Shown here piece after piece: positions 11,798 to 22,099 of a DNA stretch of 64,000 nucleotides. Numbering within the stretch: position 1 is the first letter of the stretch; each line of letters begins with the position of its first letter. The translations under genes and the position numbers were made by a program. This stretch comes from Rhynchopus sp. YZ270_cl-10 (Eukaryota > Euglenozoa > Diplonemea > Diplonemida > Diplonemidae), in contig OZ037858.1 in NCBI GenBank assembly GCA_964035575.1, positions 1,178,001-1,242,000 of the forward strand, read 5' to 3'. Under the pieces are notes generated by a model, which made no database searches, was not told the DNA's origin, and saw only the letters and a list, made by a program, of their open reading frames with translations.

Positions 11798-12372
11798 CGA
11801 AGAGTTATTATATCACGAGTGACATAAAACCATTAATATGCGTCCGCAACACCCGGCAGGCAGCACCTCGTTCGTTCAAGGAGCCAGGTGAGTAACGCCA
11901 CCTCTGTGGAGCCAGTTTGTTTAGTGATGTGTCTGGCCCCCATTTGCAACGGGAGCCAGACCACCGCTACCAGCAGCGGGCTATGCAACCCGTCTGCGTT
12001 GAATGTGAACATGCTTTCGAGCATCAAGAATCGTTAACCTCTTTTTTCTCTTTCAGTTCTCAACTTCATATTTGCCTTATTGGTTTATTTCAATGGCGAT
12101 TAAACTCTGAACACACTAGTGCTTGCCATACGCGTGGCCGGACAAAAGTGGGTAGCCTGATATGAAATGTCCCCAAGAAACATGCTGCAAGAAATATAAC
12201 TGTCCTGCGGTGGTCTGTTGAATTTTATACTGGCGTTTTTTTGTACCCGCTTTTTGCTTTTGCTCCGCTCTTATTTGTGCAAGCCTCGAAGTGTCTTTTT
12301 TGTTTTGTTTACAGTTGTGTCCCTTTTTTGGTCCACATGCCTCCTTTCTTCAATATTTTTATCTATCAGTTC

Positions 12373-12470
12373 ACCGTAATCGTAAAAAAGTATTGACCGT
12401 ACTAATGTTCGACCATTCAGGATTTTTTCTGGAAGTTCGACCTTTTTACGAACATTTTTACGATTACGGT
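12373..12470. repeat. 98-bp foldback element with perfect 16-bp ends
   Basis: ACCGTAATCGTAAAAA at 12373-12388 is exactly reverse-complementary to TTTTTACGATTACGGT at 12455-12470. Inside, AATGTTCG and CGAACATT also pair, and GTTCGACC is repeated directly. The structure is MITE-like or a long RNA hairpin. No clear target-site duplication is seen. Confidence 0.7.
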
Positions 12471-12649
12471 ATATGTAATCATACATCCGCCCTTCAAGCT
12501 TTACTACCTTTCATTTGTATTTGCATTCTGCACATCATCAAGATTCGTACCCCATTATTTTTCTCTTGAAAAGTCCATTTCCCCTTGGTCCTGCATTCAC
12601 CCTTCCCTGCACACCACTCCTCCCTTTGTAAGATACCTCGCACACAAGA

Positions 12650-13900
12650 ATGGAACATACCAAGAAGCGTGCGAGTTTGCTCCTCTCCTCGTCAATTCCT
12701 GCAGAATGCATGGCAGAGCTGCTGCGGCTCTCCCAGGAAAGCACCTACGACGAGGAGGTGAGCGTCGAGCGAATGACAATAAGCTTCGAGAATGCGGTCA
12801 GCGTGCGGGTTGTGGACGAGGTGGGGAATGCTGTGTTGTGTATGTTTGAGGATTTGGAGCTTTTGCAGAAGATGAAGATTTCTCAGATGGCGGTCATTGT
12901 TTACCTGCCCGAGAATGAGTCCGGTGAGTGCCTTGAACTCCCCGAAGGACACTTTGCTGAGGAACTGATGCAGGTCGAGCGAGACTCTGTAGAAATGCTT
13001 CTAGACCCCGATCTCTGGGTCGGTGGCGGCCTCCCCTCTGCAGAGCGCTTGAGTGAGGCCAACGTGGACCTCTCTTTGGTGCCCAACTCGGCAACAACAG
13101 AAGCCTCGCAGGACGATGTCGCGTACAACGTGGTCGACAACCTTGTCTTCCTCTCATCCTTCAAAGCGCTTGACACGTGGAGCGGCGACGCCGTGCTCTC
13201 CCTGATGACCCAAACCGAGACCCGTGTGCTCATTACAAAAGAATTCCCGAACCATAAGTCCATCAACCTCCAAGACAACGAAGAGATCCCCCACGAATTC
13301 CTCCACGTCGTCAAGGAAGGTGTGTCCTACATAAAGCAAATGGTGTCCGAGGAGAAGCGGCTTCTTGTGCACTGTGTTGCTGGCGTGTCGCGGTCTGCGG
13401 CTATGGTGTGTGCATACCTTATGAACACTGGGAGGTGCGATTCTGTGGAAACTGGACTGAGCTGCATCCGAGAGGCACGGCCTTGGGTGCAGCCAAACAG
13501 CGATTTTATGGAAAATTTGCAGATGTACGAATCCCTTCTTAACGAGGACCCTGCTAAGAGTGAACGGGCAAAACTCCTTTTTGACCCATGCTTTAAGGGA
13601 CCGATCTGCAGCGGCAAGAAGTGTGCGACGACCCGTCTCAGACCTGAAGGTGCCGTGGGGGATGTTCTCCTTGCCTACGGAAGCGATCAATTTGCAGGTG
13701 GCGGCCACGCCTTTGCATACATCGTCATCACAGCTCTTGACCAGTCCTGCACCTATGCCACGCTTACCCCAGAACTTGCTGCAACAGAGGGGATGACCAT
13801 AGAAGAGCTCCAGGCCGCACTCAAAAAGTACTATCCCGACATCACTGACACAACCCCGGTGTGTGCAATGTATTTCAGTGTCATTCTCGATATTGCATGA
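12650..13900 (+). CDS. Dual-specificity protein phosphatase with N- and C-terminal extensions
   Basis: Intronless, 416 aa. The phosphatase domain spans about residues 160-305. It has the P-loop H241-C242-V-A-G-V-S-R248-S-A, where C242 is the predicted nucleophile, and a plausible general acid D209 in INLQDNEEI. YLMNTGRCDSVETGLSCIREARPWVQPNSDFMENL is the typical helix pair after the P-loop of MKP-like DSPs. The N-terminal 160 residues contain acidic strands without a recognised domain. The last 100 residues, after GPICSGKKCATTRLRPEG, resemble no domain I can name, and GSDQFAGGGHAFAYIVITALD reads as a folded segment. The enzyme should dephosphorylate Tyr and Ser/Thr residues; its substrate is unknown. 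Confidence 0.9.
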   Translation: MEHTKKRASLLLSSSIPAECMAELLRLSQESTYDEEVSVERMTISFENAVSVRVVDEVGNAVLCMFEDLELLQKMKISQMAVIVYLPENESGECLELPEGHFAEELMQVERDSVEMLLDPDLWVGGGLPSAERLSEANVDLSLVPNSATTEASQDDVAYNVVDNLVFLSSFKALDTWSGDAVLSLMTQTETRVLITKEFPNHKSINLQDNEEIPHEFLHVVKEGVSYIKQMVSEEKRLLVHCVAGVSRSAAMVCAYLMNTGRCDSVETGLSCIREARPWVQPNSDFMENLQMYESLLNEDPAKSERAKLLFDPCFKGPICSGKKCATTRLRPEGAVGDVLLAYGSDQFAGGGHAFAYIVITALDQSCTYATLTPELAATEGMTIEELQAALKKYYPDITDTTPVCAMYFSVILDIA

Positions 13901-14380
13901 TTTGTGAAAAAACGAAATTGTGATGTTTTGTCAAAAAGGGGAGTTTGGAGTGGGGAGCAAAAGAGTGGAGTGGAGCTGACATAGGGTGGCAGCTACACTA
14001 TTTCTAACAATGTATCAAAGCAAAGCAAGAGAAAAAATGATTGTGTCGACCCTGCAAATATAGAAAGAAAAGTGGGGTGCATCTCTCCTACTGGAGATGC
14101 TTTAAAAAAACCCCGACACTTTTATTTTGTCTTCTGATGAAGAGTTGGGTCTGTGTGAACCAAAAAATGAAAAAAATTCAAAAAAAAAAAAGCACTTTTT
14201 TTCTTCCTTCAGACAACACCACCACCACCTTTCCCCCTTTCACAGGAAAGAGTGGTTATTTTCAACCCACACAAATGTTACACTACAACCGACGTTGAAC
14301 TTTATTTTTTTGTTCATCTTTTTGGTCTCTTTTTTTTGACACAGCTCCACCTCGCTTTTCGCTTTGAAAAAAATCACACT
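13901..14380. other. Intergenic, 480 bp
   Basis: A/T-rich gap with A-runs and a pyrimidine-rich stretch just before the next start. No gene or structured element recognised. Confidence 0.5.
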
Positions 14381-17300
14381 ATGGGTAATTGCTGTGGGAA
14401 TACCGGATCCGATGCAGGAAGCGAAACCGGCAGCGCCGCCACGCAAGAAGAACTGCCCTCTCTCTTCGAGCAAACCGTCGAAATCTCTTTGGAAAACGAG
14501 GCCTTTTTGTGGGGCGTCAACCACAAAACCATGCAAATCACCAACATACCTGGCCCTGCCACCTCCCCTCATTCGGTCTATCTACACTGGCAGCTCACTT
14601 CGATTTGCTATGACAAAAAGACTTATGACACTGCATCTGAAATGACCAAAGCCCTCACTGATTTAGGCGAAACCTGCACCACAAAGGTTACCCTCACTGT
14701 ACGCAAGGAGGCCGACCAGATGCAAAAGGTAAAGGTAAGCAAACTTGCCCATCAAGACCTGGGATTGGTGTTCTGGCAAAACTCTTTGGTGATCCTGCAG
14801 GCTGGCGTCTTTGGTGCGTCCATCGGCTTGAGAGATTTTGAGGGCTGGCGGATCCTTGCAGTTGACGATGTATTAATGATCGACCCATCACATTTCATGC
14901 GACACACCAAAGACAAAACCTCCTTCACGCTCAAACTTTGCGACGAAATGAATACCCCTTCCGCTCTCATGAAAATAAAACGGCAGCTCCTCCGTTTCAT
15001 CGCACGCTCCCGCCTCGATGGCATTATGTTTTCCCTTACCCTCCGCAACCTCGAAATCCAAGAAGAAAACGAGATAAACAGCACAAAAGATGAATTTGAA
15101 TCCCCTGAAGCGGATGCGGTTTCATTCTATGACAAAGGGTCGTCTTTGACGATTAATCAACTCACCACAATTCGCGACGATCTCATTAAATTCGGACGCA
15201 TCCCAAATGACAAAACGGTAGTACACAGTGTCATCTCTATGGCAAGAAAGCAGTTTGCAAAGAAGCACAACGTCCATTCCATTAAGGTCCCTGAAACCGG
15301 CAAGGTCACGGTAGTAGGCGACCTACACGGACAGCTTCCGGACCTACTGCATATTCTACAGTCACAAGGCATGCCTGCACCGAACCACCATATCCTCTTC
15401 AACGGCGACTACGTGGACAGAGGCGAGCACGGTGTCGAAGTCCTCCTCATCCTTCTCGTCCTCAGTCTCCTCCACCCAGACTATGTGCACCTCAACCGCG
15501 GAAACCATGAAGACCGCCGTGTCAACGCAAAATACGGCTTCGGCGAAGAATGCGGGGTCATCAAATACGACCTCAAAGTGTACAATGCAATTCAAGGATT
15601 CTTCCAGGCACTGCCTCTTGTGCATGTGGCAAAGCGGGTGGTCATCATGCATGGAGGGTTGCCTGAATTTGAAGGTCTAACGTTAGAAGAAATCAATAAA
15701 CTCAACCGCTTCCGGCCCATCCCCTGCGGTGTATCAGAAACAAGCGATAAAAAGCGTGAGGATAAAATCATGAGAGGTCTTCTCTGGAGCGACCCGAAGG
15801 AGGACCTCAAAAAGGACTTCGAGAAGTCCAAGCGTGGTGCCGGGGTGTACTTCTCAAAGAAGCTGACGGACGCATTTCTTAAGGCAAATTCTTTGGAACT
15901 GATTGTTCGTTCCCACCAGACTGTTGACTGTGGGTATAAAGTGCACCACGGGGGGCGCGTTAACACTGTCTTCAGCGCAGCGAACTATCGAGGCAAAGAA
16001 GGGAATGAGGGTGCGGTTATGGTGTTTGAGTGGAAGGAAAAAGGGTTTGTTGGGGCACGGTGTGTGACGTGGACTGCTGAGGATAAGCAGGGCTTGACGG
16101 ATCGATACTCTACACATCCCATAAAGAGCGCGCAGGACGAGGCGGAGGACACGAAACGCGACGTCTTGAAGCGCATCAGAACGCTCATCTTCCGCAAGCA
16201 GGTGTCGCTCCTGAAGGCCTTCCAAGAGGCCGACCTCGCAGAGGAAGGTACAGTCACCCCCTCGCAGTGGGTGCAGTGCATGCGCTCGATCCTGGAGAAC
16301 ATCCCCTGGTCCTTCCTCAGCAGCTATCTCGTCAAGCCGGAGAGCAGCGGGATGATCTCGTACATGAGCTTTCTCAACCGCTTCCAGAGCAGGCTGCTCA
16401 CAAGGTGGGTGTGGAATTGGTGTGATGCGGTCATGCCACACATCATTCTCAAGATAGGTATACACCCCCTACATTCCCCTATTGCTGTACGCTATTCAAA
16501 TACCCCCTCTCGTTTTTGATACACATTACTCATACAATGCAACGTGGTCGAATCGGCCTCGCTAAGGCCGGTCCAGGCGTGGCTGAGGTGAACTAATAAT
16601 GCTCAGGTGTGTCTGAGGCAAGTTTTAGTAGCGCCTCAGCCACGCGTCAGATAGATTTTCTAGGTATAAGCCTCGTTGTATTGTCTGATTATTATTGTGG
16701 TTGCATGAGGTATCATGAAGTATTCTCTTGTGTATGAGGTGGTTCTTAATGTGATGGATTGGGCTAAAATATGGGGAAAATGAGTTATCACGCCTCCCTC
16801 TACAGGAATGTGCATCGGCGACATCGAAGACCACTTCCGCGAGATCGACACCGACAAAACCGATGCCCTCTCCTACCACGAACTGTACCTCTTTCTGACC
16901 CGCAGACAGCACCTCATTGCTTTGGACGGCCGTCTTATTGTCTTTATCCTGCAATACCTTGATAAGAACGGGGACGGGTTCATTTCGTTGGATGAATTCC
17001 GCGATGCGTTTCATACTTCATACAACCGCATCAAAGATACACCAGACGACAACGAACTGATGCGAATCTGGGAAGCCAGATCCACCAACCCACCTTCGTA
17101 TGCAAACTTTGAGCTGAACTTCCGCAACGCAGAAACTTCTGATAGCAAAGGCATTTCTACGGCAGTGTTCGCAGAGATAGGGAAGCGCTGTCTGGGGGGG
17201 TCGTCGGAGAAGTGGAAACGGACGGGAAAGCTTGTTAGCTCGAGTGGTGTTGTGCGGTTCAAAAACCTGCAACGTGCTGTCAAAAAGCTGTCAACCCTCT

Positions 17301-17875
17301 ACGACCAAAGCCAGTCCGTTGCTAGCATCCTCCGACGTCTTTCTGACTCCGCGGTTTCCCTCCAATCCTACTATCTAGCTATGGATCAGACCGGCCGAGG
17401 TGTGATCACCAAAAAGCAATTCTGCACCGGACTCAAGAAATTCGGCATCACAAACGCCGCCTGGCGGCCCCTCTGGTCTCTCATAGACACGAACAAAGAT
17501 GGTTATCTCTCCTTAAATGAGTTTCTCAGTGCATTTGAGGTAATAGACGTCTCAGAAGAGGATGTGTCCCTTGAGGAGGACGGTGGAATGCACGAAGGGA
17601 AGTATGATATAAACAGCGACTACAGCAGTGCCTTCGATATGTCCGATGAGGAAGCGGAGTCTGCGCGGAAACGATCGAAACGGAAAAAGAAAACAAGGAA
17701 AAGGGCAGAGCGGGTTGGCAGTGGAGACGGCTCGGAAGAGGACCGAAAGCGCAGCGAGAAAAAAGACAAAAAGAAGAAGAGCCACCGGAAAGGAGAAAAA
17801 GAGGACAGAAAACACTCTGAGAAGAAGCGTCCAAAGGAGAAAAAGGAGAAGAAGGAAAAACGTCGTGATAAATGA
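14381..17875 (+). CDS. PPEF-like Ser/Thr phosphatase with N-acylation motif, PDZ-like region and EF-hands
   Basis: Exons are 14381-16457 and 16806-17875 with a 348-bp phase-1 intron (GTATAC to ACAG); about 1048 aa. The start MGNCC is a classic N-myristoylation plus palmitoylation signal, which fixes the Met choice. Residues about 165-235 (DLGLVFWQNSLVILQ, then GWRILAVDDVLMI) look PDZ-like. The PPP catalytic core is intact: G313-D-L-H-G, G342-D-Y-V-D-R-G, RGNHE (N375, H376), MHGGLP, RSHQTVDCGY, FSAANYRG. The second exon adds EF-hand loops at about 707 (degenerate), 745 (DKNGDGFISLDE, canonical), 886 (degenerate) and 920 (DTNKDGYLSLNE, canonical). A Lys/Glu-rich tail ends the protein. Likely a membrane-attached, calcium-regulated phosphatase of the PPEF/RdgC type; the PDZ-like call is the weakest part. 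Confidence 0.9.
16576..16646. repeat. Hairpin inside the PPEF-like intron
   Basis: GGCGTGGCTGAGG (16576-16588) pairs with CCTCAGCCACGCG (16634-16646), 12 of 13 bases. A third related word, GTGTCTGAGGCAAG, lies between them. It makes up much of the otherwise A/T-rich 348-bp intron, which is long for this window, so it may be an inserted small element. Confidence 0.55.
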
Positions 17876-18325
17876 GGTTTCTTTGACTTAGGATCGCCTA
17901 ACAGACCTTTGTTTTATGTCCAGTCAATCTCTCGAAATTCAGTAATGCTTTTGTCCAATTAATAAAAGAAGAAGGAAAGAGGGTGAAGGGTAACCAGTAG
18001 TTTTAAAAAAATCTAACCATTTTTTTTTTTTTAAGTCTTGTAAAGTTCCAGTCAGTATTTTTTAGATGTGTGCGCAGAGGCAATTCATCTTTTTTTCAAT
18101 TTTTTCTCTTTTTCCCTTGTAAAAAAAAATTGTATCCCCTTGCCCGCAGAAAAGAACTGTTTGAAATGAATATACCCCCATGGGTACGTTCATCTGTCAC
18201 AATTGTTTTTTCTCTCTTTTCTGTTCTTATGCTTTCCGTCTTGAAAGTATACACATTTTTTTTGAAGTACAATCTCACGAGGGCCTTGTATTTCAAATCA
18301 ACTTTATTCTTTTTTTTTCATTCTT

Positions 18326-19376
18326 CAGGGCTTCCCGCAGGATCTGGGGTTTTGGCCTCCCAGGGGGACCAGCCAAAAAAAGGTGAAAAATTTTTTTTTT
18401 CGCGCCTTGTTGTGTGTGGTGTGTAGCACTAACGCTGACGTTACGTTACGCGCCTCTACGCACTTTAAGTGGTCAAAAATCTTTTTTTCGCCTCCGGCGT
18501 AAATGTCCCGGTAAACCGTTAAACTGCTGCATTCACTCGTATATTGCATATCATCTCACGTTCCCCACCTTTGCGGAATAAGCAAAAAAATTATGTCAGG
18601 TCGGTAGCGTGCGGACGTTTCCTAGTATAGACATCTACAAAAAGAAACGGCAGTCATGACAAAGGTTCCTGGCGAAGCCACGGTACGCAACACTTCTAAA
18701 AAAATGTTGACATCAAATGGCACTGTCGTTGGTCATTATCGTCAGTTCCCGTAAATGTTACTTCCATATTTTGCTGAACGAAAGTTGTTGGCGAAGCCAC
18801 GGTACGCAACATTTCAAAATATTGTGTTCTTAAAATTGCACTATTTTACAGCCAAACTATGCCATGGGTGGCTTGCAATCTTGCGCCGCAGGCGCACGGT
18901 ACGCTACTTTTTTCCTTTCGCCATGCTGCATGCTTCCTTTTCCTTCGGCGTTTGACCAATTGAGTCGCGTTCTGGCTGTGACGGGGTCACTTTGTTCATG
19001 AGGCATACTCGTGGTTCTTTGCAACCGTTATTTTCTGCCTCTTCGGGCCTGAGCAGATAACTTGGGACTCCGCCGGTCGCTTTGCAAATTCCATTATGGA
19101 AATCTGTCTTGGTCCGGAGGACTTTTTTGGTGCCATCCTTCCCCCCTGTTAATTGCCTGTATTTGGATACGCGGGGACGGGAGGGTAGGAAAAATTTAAA
19201 AAAATGTGGAAAATTCCTAATAGGCAGCCTCAGAACACTCAACTGCAGGCTGGTCCCCCCTGGTCCCCCCTGGTCCCCCCTGGTCCCCCCTGGTCCCCCC
19301 TGGTCCCCCCTTATTTTTTTTTTTTTTCCCCAGGGGGACCAGCGGTCCCCCCTGGTCCCCCCTGTGGGAAGCCCTG
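18326..19376. mobile_element. Non-autonomous hAT-like DNA element, about 1.05 kb
   Basis: Terminal inverted repeats CAGGGCTTCCCGCAGG (18326-18341) and CCTGTGGGAAGCCCTG (19361-19376) match at 15 of 16 bases, with the CAGGG start common in hAT elements. No transposase frame is present. The interior holds the segment at about 18640-18960 shared with three other loci in the window, and a C-rich tandem repeat near the right end. The flanking 8-mers are not identical (TCATTCTT and TTCTTTCT), so a target-site duplication is uncertain. Confidence 0.7.
19252..19312 (+). repeat. 10-bp tandem repeat, about six units
   Basis: The unit CTGGTCCCCC is repeated almost perfectly about six times, and related units recur after a T-run to 19365. 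It lies near the right end of the hAT-like element. The opposite strand is G-rich. Confidence 0.9.
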
Positions 19377-19708
19377 TTCTTTCTTTTCCCCGCATGAAAT
19401 AACAAACAACATTAATACATCTTCCCCTCCTTCTCCCCTCCACTCACCCTCCATTTCCTTCCTCTCTCATGCTGTGCTATACGCAGTTCTTTCCTCAAAG
19501 AAGTTTCCTCTTCAGTCAGTGGGAAGCGTATTGGTTGTTCAGTAATAATATCAATCACAGAATATTTATTACACACATTACGCACAAACAAAACCCCTCC
19601 CTTCTGCAGTTCAGTTCTCATCTGTCTTCTCTCTTTTAGCCCTTCTTCTCTTATTCTTATCAACGCTATCATCACATAGGGGAAACCACCCCACCCACCC
19701 CCCCGCTC

Positions 19709-21754
19709 ATGAGTGATGCGTTTGAGAGTCTTTCTAGCACTGAAGTGTGCAAGGATGGGACGGTGTACGTGCTGTACCGACATCAAGGGGTGTACTTTTA
19801 TATGTTAATCGGTTCTGATGTGCAGAAGCATCAGTGGCGTGTCAATGCAACAGATAAAGGTGATTTGTACTATGTAAATTTGGCGACAAAGGCGTCTGCA
19901 TGGGAGCTTCCGGGGGTGCCTAGCGAGGAGAGACCGCATGACGTTGCGGGTCTGCCGCTGACTGCTGCGGTGCAGGCGTTTTACAAGCATTATAACAGCG
20001 AAAAGGTTGGGAAAGTACCGCACATCGTTGCCAGATACTACAACAACGAGGCAAACCTGCTTCCAGACCTCTACCGACAATACAATGAAGCGATGTTTCC
20101 CTTTGAGGCCGACCTCTTTCTCTTCTATGCAGAACACTGCAGAGCGAAGATTCACAATGTGCCGGAGATTGCACAGCAATGGTGCCAACGCAAGGAGGAG
20201 CTGTGGAGCAAGCTCAGAGCACAGTACAACATTGCAGAACCCACCCCGCCCGCATCGGAGGTGGAGACCACAGAGCCTACCTCATCCCCGAAGCTGCCGT
20301 CTCCGTCGCCTACACCGTCCCTTCCGCCAGCATCTCTGTCAGGACAACCAGATGTACAGGAACAATGCAAAGCCAGATTGACCCAATTTTATCGCAAAAC
20401 GGCACCAGAGAAGGTGGAAGAAGTGGACAATATACTGCAACACTACACAGGGCGCGAGGCGGTGCTGATGTCGGAGTTGGGGGCACGGCATCCGGAATTT
20501 CGAAATGTTCTTTTGGGTGTGGAAAACGACGCTGGACACGCGTCGTTGACACGGTCGTTGGAGTTTGCGAAGGAGAGGCTAAAAGAATCTAGGGAGGCAG
20601 TAGAAAATGCGGACCGGGTTGTCAAACTGACGGAACACAGCAATGAGGAGTTGGTCACAGAATTGGAGAAAAGCAGAGCGCGGGAGAAGTCTTTGTTGGA
20701 CACCCTATTAGAGCAAACGGCAGCGACGGAAGAGGCAAAGCTCAGCCATATTGCAGAAATGGAACGACAGCGGATCCTCTGCGATGCCATTGACACAAAA
20801 CACGCACAACGCATCGCGCAGCTTGAGGACCACGTCTTTCGCTTGCAAAGCGATTTGATGTTCGCCAGATTTGCAGATTTACCCCGCGGATTTCTCCCTC
20901 AAAGCGAAGAAGTACAACGTGCCGTTCTACACACATCAGATCATCTTTCCCATCAAAACCCCTCAAAAGCCAACATCAAACAACCTTCATGCGATGCGTC
21001 CTCACAAACTCAAGATCTTATCAATCCAACACAAATTCAACCAATCGTTTCGCACATCGCAACACAAACCGTACAGAGACAGAAGGAAGAACGGGAGAAA
21101 GGGGGTGTCTCCGTGAGCGCACCATTCACAGAAGGATCGGTTTTGATGTTTAGGAGGAGAGAGTCGCATTGTAGTATTGTCTCTGAGGCGAATTGCTTTG
21201 AGGAGGGGGAGGTGGAGGTGGAGGTGGAGGTGGTGGAGGAAGAGGAGGAGGTGGAAGCTCATGGACTGCGAGGGCAGGTCTGGGCGGAGAAGAGCAGTAA
21301 AGAGACCGCGCAGTTGCATTTGTTCACGCCGGATGTGCGGAGTAGGGGGACTGCAACGGAGGTCGCAAATTTTTTACCCGATGCAAGCCTAGTGTGGAAG
21401 GAGTTACAGAACGCGGCAGAGCTGCGTGAAAAGATTGCAACTGAGCTAGCAGAGGTTTCACATCTTGCGCAGCAGGCGGCCTTAGATGCGGTACGAACAA
21501 AGCGGTCCCTTCTCGCATTTTCCCTTCCATTGACAGTAGTGCTTGCAGCATTGGCGATCACAGTGCACAGCACCCCAGCTCCCCTTTTGAATATCTCTTC
21601 ATTGCCTTGGACGGATGCCAGCGTAAAGGTTCATTTTCAAGAGGGGAGGAGGAGGAAGAGTGGTGAAGGCAACAACCACCGCCTGCGGATGGATTCGATA
21701 CAGAACGACTTTCGCCAGGCTGCGCATCTCGGAGCTATTCGGCGGCAGTCGTAA
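19709..21754 (+). CDS. WW-domain, coiled-coil protein with C-terminal membrane segment
   Basis: Intronless, 681 aa, starting MSDAFESLSS after a C-rich leader. Residues about 41-71 form a WW-like domain (W43, DLYYVNLATKASAWELP with W65 and P68), which usually binds Pro-rich ligands. Two copies of a helical motif follow: about 87-130 (FYKHYNSEKVGKVPHIV) and about 221-265 (FYRKTAPEKVEEVDNIL, then YTGREAVLM). I associate this pattern with kinetoplastid proteins. A long coiled coil covers about 280-390. An acidic Glu/Val run lies near 495-515. A hydrophobic segment near 602-622 (LAFSLPLTVVLAALAITV) with a basic tail suggests tail anchoring. Probably a membrane-tethered adaptor; no enzyme motif is seen. 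Confidence 0.78.
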   Translation: MSDAFESLSSTEVCKDGTVYVLYRHQGVYFYMLIGSDVQKHQWRVNATDKGDLYYVNLATKASAWELPGVPSEERPHDVAGLPLTAAVQAFYKHYNSEKVGKVPHIVARYYNNEANLLPDLYRQYNEAMFPFEADLFLFYAEHCRAKIHNVPEIAQQWCQRKEELWSKLRAQYNIAEPTPPASEVETTEPTSSPKLPSPSPTPSLPPASLSGQPDVQEQCKARLTQFYRKTAPEKVEEVDNILQHYTGREAVLMSELGARHPEFRNVLLGVENDAGHASLTRSLEFAKERLKESREAVENADRVVKLTEHSNEELVTELEKSRAREKSLLDTLLEQTAATEEAKLSHIAEMERQRILCDAIDTKHAQRIAQLEDHVFRLQSDLMFARFADLPRGFLPQSEEVQRAVLHTSDHLSHQNPSKANIKQPSCDASSQTQDLINPTQIQPIVSHIATQTVQRQKEEREKGGVSVSAPFTEGSVLMFRRRESHCSIVSEANCFEEGEVEVEVEVVEEEEEVEAHGLRGQVWAEKSSKETAQLHLFTPDVRSRGTATEVANFLPDASLVWKELQNAAELREKIATELAEVSHLAQQAALDAVRTKRSLLAFSLPLTVVLAALAITVHSTPAPLLNISSLPWTDASVKVHFQEGRRRKSGEGNNHRLRMDSIQNDFRQAAHLGAIRRQS

Positions 21755-22099
21755 CAATGGTGAAGAGTATCTAAATGAATGGCAGGCTGCAAACAGATAA
21801 TCAATCAATGGAGCGGAATATTTTAGTGAGACACCGAGCCTTTTTTTCTTCCAAGGTGACCAAGCAACGAGAGGCTTAGGGTCATCTTCTACTTTCTTTT
21901 AGTTTTGTACACAGACCTTTTTCCTCTTTCCCCTTCCCCTTTTGTTAGATCACTTAGAAAATACCAATTTTTTACATGCAATGTAATTAGAAAAAAAAAG
22001 TCAACATTTTAGTTCTTACCGAACAGTTTCTCTGAGGAGATTTATAAAAAAATCTTACGCAATTTCCCCTCAACAGAATTCGTACAAATAACACAGAAA
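21755..22099. other. Intergenic, 345 bp
   Basis: A/T-rich gap containing one copy of the dispersed hairpin motif (21855-21890). Nothing else recognised. Confidence 0.5.
21855..21890 (+). repeat. Dispersed hairpin motif, copy at 21.9 kb
   Basis: GGTGACCAAGCAACGAGAGG then CTTAGGGTCATCTTCTA. It matches the window-wide consensus GGTGACTAAGC, CGAGAG, GCTTAGG, TCATCTTATAAACTTTT. It sits about 100 bp after one stop codon and 245 bp before the next start. Confidence 0.75.

Larger units (their letters stand above)
10612..12649. other. Intergenic, 2 kb, repeat-bearing
   Basis: No convincing gene. Frames such as the one at 10744-10956 lack an ATG start and known motifs. The interval contains two foldback structures (11501-11797 and 12373-12470, listed separately). 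A segment near 11255-11325 belongs to a four-copy dispersed family also seen at about 28276, 48117 and 55080. Confidence 0.5.
17876..19708. other. Intergenic, mostly a transposon-derived insert
   Basis: No gene seen. About 1.05 kb of this gap is the hAT-like element at 18326-19376. The remainder is A/T-rich, with a C-rich leader directly before the next start codon. Confidence 0.6.

Noticed and set aside
18310-19400. 8-bp target-site duplication for the 18.3-kb element
   Set aside because: The flanks TCATTCTT and TTCTTTCT are only loosely similar in a T-rich context, so no duplication is claimed.
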